NCBI GenBank assembly: GCA_947378905.1
Contig: CANCLV010000002.1
Span: 1 to 61,562, forward strand
Origin: Opitutia bacterium
GTDB lineage: Bacteria > Verrucomicrobiota > Verrucomicrobiia > Opitutales > UBA953
Length of the DNA stretch: 61,562 nt
Direction of reading: 5' to 3'
This document shows positions 60,363-61,562 of the stretch, piece by piece. Under the pieces are notes generated by a model, which did no database searches, was not told the DNA's origin, and worked only from the letters and a program-made list of their open reading frames with translations. The position numbers and the translations under genes are program-made. The first letter of the stretch is position 1, and each line of letters begins with the position of its first letter.

Positions 60363-61562
60363 TTACTTGAGTAGGCTCGGATTATTAATCTCGAATTCCA
60401 AATCGTTATTATGGAAGTGGAGAATGCCTACCCATTGTACCGCCGAGCCTTTGGCTTGTGATTTAATAGCCGCGGCGACTTTAGGATTTGAGATGTAGAG
60501 GTTAAAGGTTTTCTCACCGCATTTTACAGAGGCTGATTTCTTGGAGCTACCGAGGAAGCTCCCATCGATCAGGAACAAATCATTAATCGAATTAGCGACT
60601 TCTTCCACAGACATTTTTTCAATCGAGCTTGCACGTGGAAGTTTGGCGCGATCGATAGGTCCTGGGATTTCAGTCAGTGCCTCGCTTGGGGTTACTTCGG
60701 GACGCTTTAAAGGACTACCAGCTTTGGTGTCTTTATTGTGAACCGTGAAGTTGGCCATCACGGGGAAGTGATCGCTGACACCAGCGCCAGGTCCGTAAAG
60801 AGTAACGGGATTAGGTATACGGGCTTGGGATTTTGCATTCAAACCATCAATGATGACTGCACCAAAAGTGCCGCCTACATAATCAACACCTGAACCATTC
60901 GCGAGGCCTTTGGAAATGATGATCTGCATAAGCGTACCCCATTCGCCTTGGTAGGTGTCGGAGTGACGTTGGCTCGGTTCGACATCGTACCAAAGATTAT
61001 AAAGTACGGCACCGTTGTTATTAGCCGAGGTGAATTTTTCGACATTACCTTGTGAGCCGAGTACATCTTGAACAGCAGTCTTGCCCATCTTGGGGTAACG
61101 CTGAAGTTGATTGTACTGAGTATTTAAATCTCCGCCGATAATGACATTGGCACTGGGATTAGCTTTGAAAATCTCATCGAGACGCTTGCGTAGTACGCCC
61201 GCATTTTGCATGCGAGTGATTTCTAATTTAGCATCGCCCGCACCACTCTTCCAGTGATTAGCGTAAACATAGACGCTCTCTCCTGCGATTTCCACTTCGG
61301 CTTCAACAATTGTACGAGCACCTTGGACGTGGAGTTGGCGTGTGCTCTTAATAGGCAGACGTGTTAAAATAGCACAATGTATCGCTTCATTGTTGAGATC
61401 CAAAATATCGCCTAGAACGACTTGATAGCCGGTGAGTCCTTCGTCTTCGAGGGCTTTGACTAACCAGTTCTCGATAGGCATCCCGCGTAAATCGTCGGAG
61501 AGGTCATTCTTTAAAATCTCATTATATTTTTTATCTTTTTGTGCGGCGAGAAAATCACTGAC
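60363..61562 (-). CDS. endonuclease/exonuclease/phosphatase family protein (5' end outside window)
   Basis: The frame is open to the window edge, so the gene's start is beyond 61562; 399 codons are seen. EEP-fold motifs in order: LRGMPIENWLVKALED, YVYANHWKSGAGDAK (His), NVIIGGDLNTQYNQL (Asp-Asn), and VSDHFPVMANFTV (Asp-His). These fit a metal-dependent nuclease or phosphodiesterase, often extracellular in this group. A C-terminal module (about the last 90 codons, from SVEEVANSINDLFLIDG) looks like an OB-fold-type appendage. Converges on rplI with a shared terminator. Confidence 0.87.
   Translation of the reverse strand, partial: VSDFLAAQKDKKYNEILKNDLSDDLRGMPIENWLVKALEDEGLTGYQVVLGDILDLNNEAIHCAILTRLPIKSTRQLHVQGARTIVEAEVEIAGESVYVYANHWKSGAGDAKLEITRMQNAGVLRKRLDEIFKANPSANVIIGGDLNTQYNQLQRYPKMGKTAVQDVLGSQGNVEKFTSANNNGAVLYNLWYDVEPSQRHSDTYQGEWGTLMQIIISKGLANGSGVDYVGGTFGAVIIDGLNAKSQARIPNPVTLYGPGAGVSDHFPVMANFTVHNKDTKAGSPLKRPEVTPSEALTEIPGPIDRAKLPRASSIEKMSVEEVANSINDLFLIDGSFLGSSKKSASVKCGEKTFNLYISNPKVAAAIKSQAKGSAVQWVGILHFHNNDLEFEINNPSLLK

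Overview
The window reads as a gene-dense piece of a Verrucomicrobiota chromosome, most likely class Opitutae. This is an inference from content. PVC-type genes include a PSCyt1/PSCyt2/PSD1 cytochrome protein with a DUF1501 partner, a large HEAT/CxxCH dehydrogenase-like protein, a PEP-CTERM protein, an LL-diaminopimelate aminotransferase (DapL), an alginate-lyase-like PL6 enzyme and an FGE-type sulfatase activator. LPS-type genes (MsbA-like exporter, GT9 glycosyltransferase, AsmA-like protein) show a Gram-negative envelope. Many genes have no recognisable Shine-Dalgarno sequence. I saw no transposase, prophage, CRISPR array, rRNA or defence island.

Layout. 1-3.7 kb: end of an oligopeptide-type ABC permease, then on the minus strand a secreted hydrolase, trmD, rplS and, after a terminator, rpsP; no rimM is present. 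3.8-11 kb (+): a CrtI-like FAD oxidoreductase, a secreted lactonase, and the PSD1/DUF1501 pair. 11-21 kb: panC, a sugar isomerase plus Gfo/Idh/MocA oxidoreductase pair, tspO, dapL, tRNA-Phe, cimA (citramalate synthase) preceded by a candidate isoleucine-rich leader peptide, an esterase, and a secreted hypothetical with NlpC/P60-like features. 21-28 kb: TerC, then a tight cassette of MsbA-like exporter, GT9, second CrtI-like oxidoreductase and MFS transporter, followed by a convergent membrane-anchored FGE. 29-36 kb: pyrE, yidC, yebC, NUDIX, tRNA-Val, a PEP-CTERM gene bracketed by two G-rich octamer tracts, and eno. 36-45.7 kb: tRNA-Asn, a 39-residue basic peptide gene coupled to a lipoprotein gene, an OGG1-type glycosylase, and minus-strand units for a FecCD/FecE-type transporter with a giant AsmA-like protein, and for a MerR-like regulator with a VWA protein. 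45.7-52.3 kb: amt with a sigma-54-like promoter, an outer-membrane barrel candidate, an orphan ABC ATPase, a PL6 lyase, small genes, tRNA-Leu and HU. 52.4-57.4 kb: a PQQ-type sugar dehydrogenase, a Tat-exported sugar isomerase and a CxxCH protein. 57.6-60.3 kb: rplY-pth-rpsF-ssb-rplI. The window ends inside a secreted-type EEP nuclease gene.

Together the region mixes housekeeping genes (translation, cell wall, amino acid, pyrimidine and pantothenate synthesis) with the extracytoplasmic polysaccharide-oxidising repertoire typical of PVC bacteria. The least ordinary signals are the isoleucine-rich leader before cimA, the phased G4-like octamer repeats around the PEP-CTERM gene, the exporter/GT9/CrtI-like cassette, and the shared motifs in the MerR-VWA control regions.
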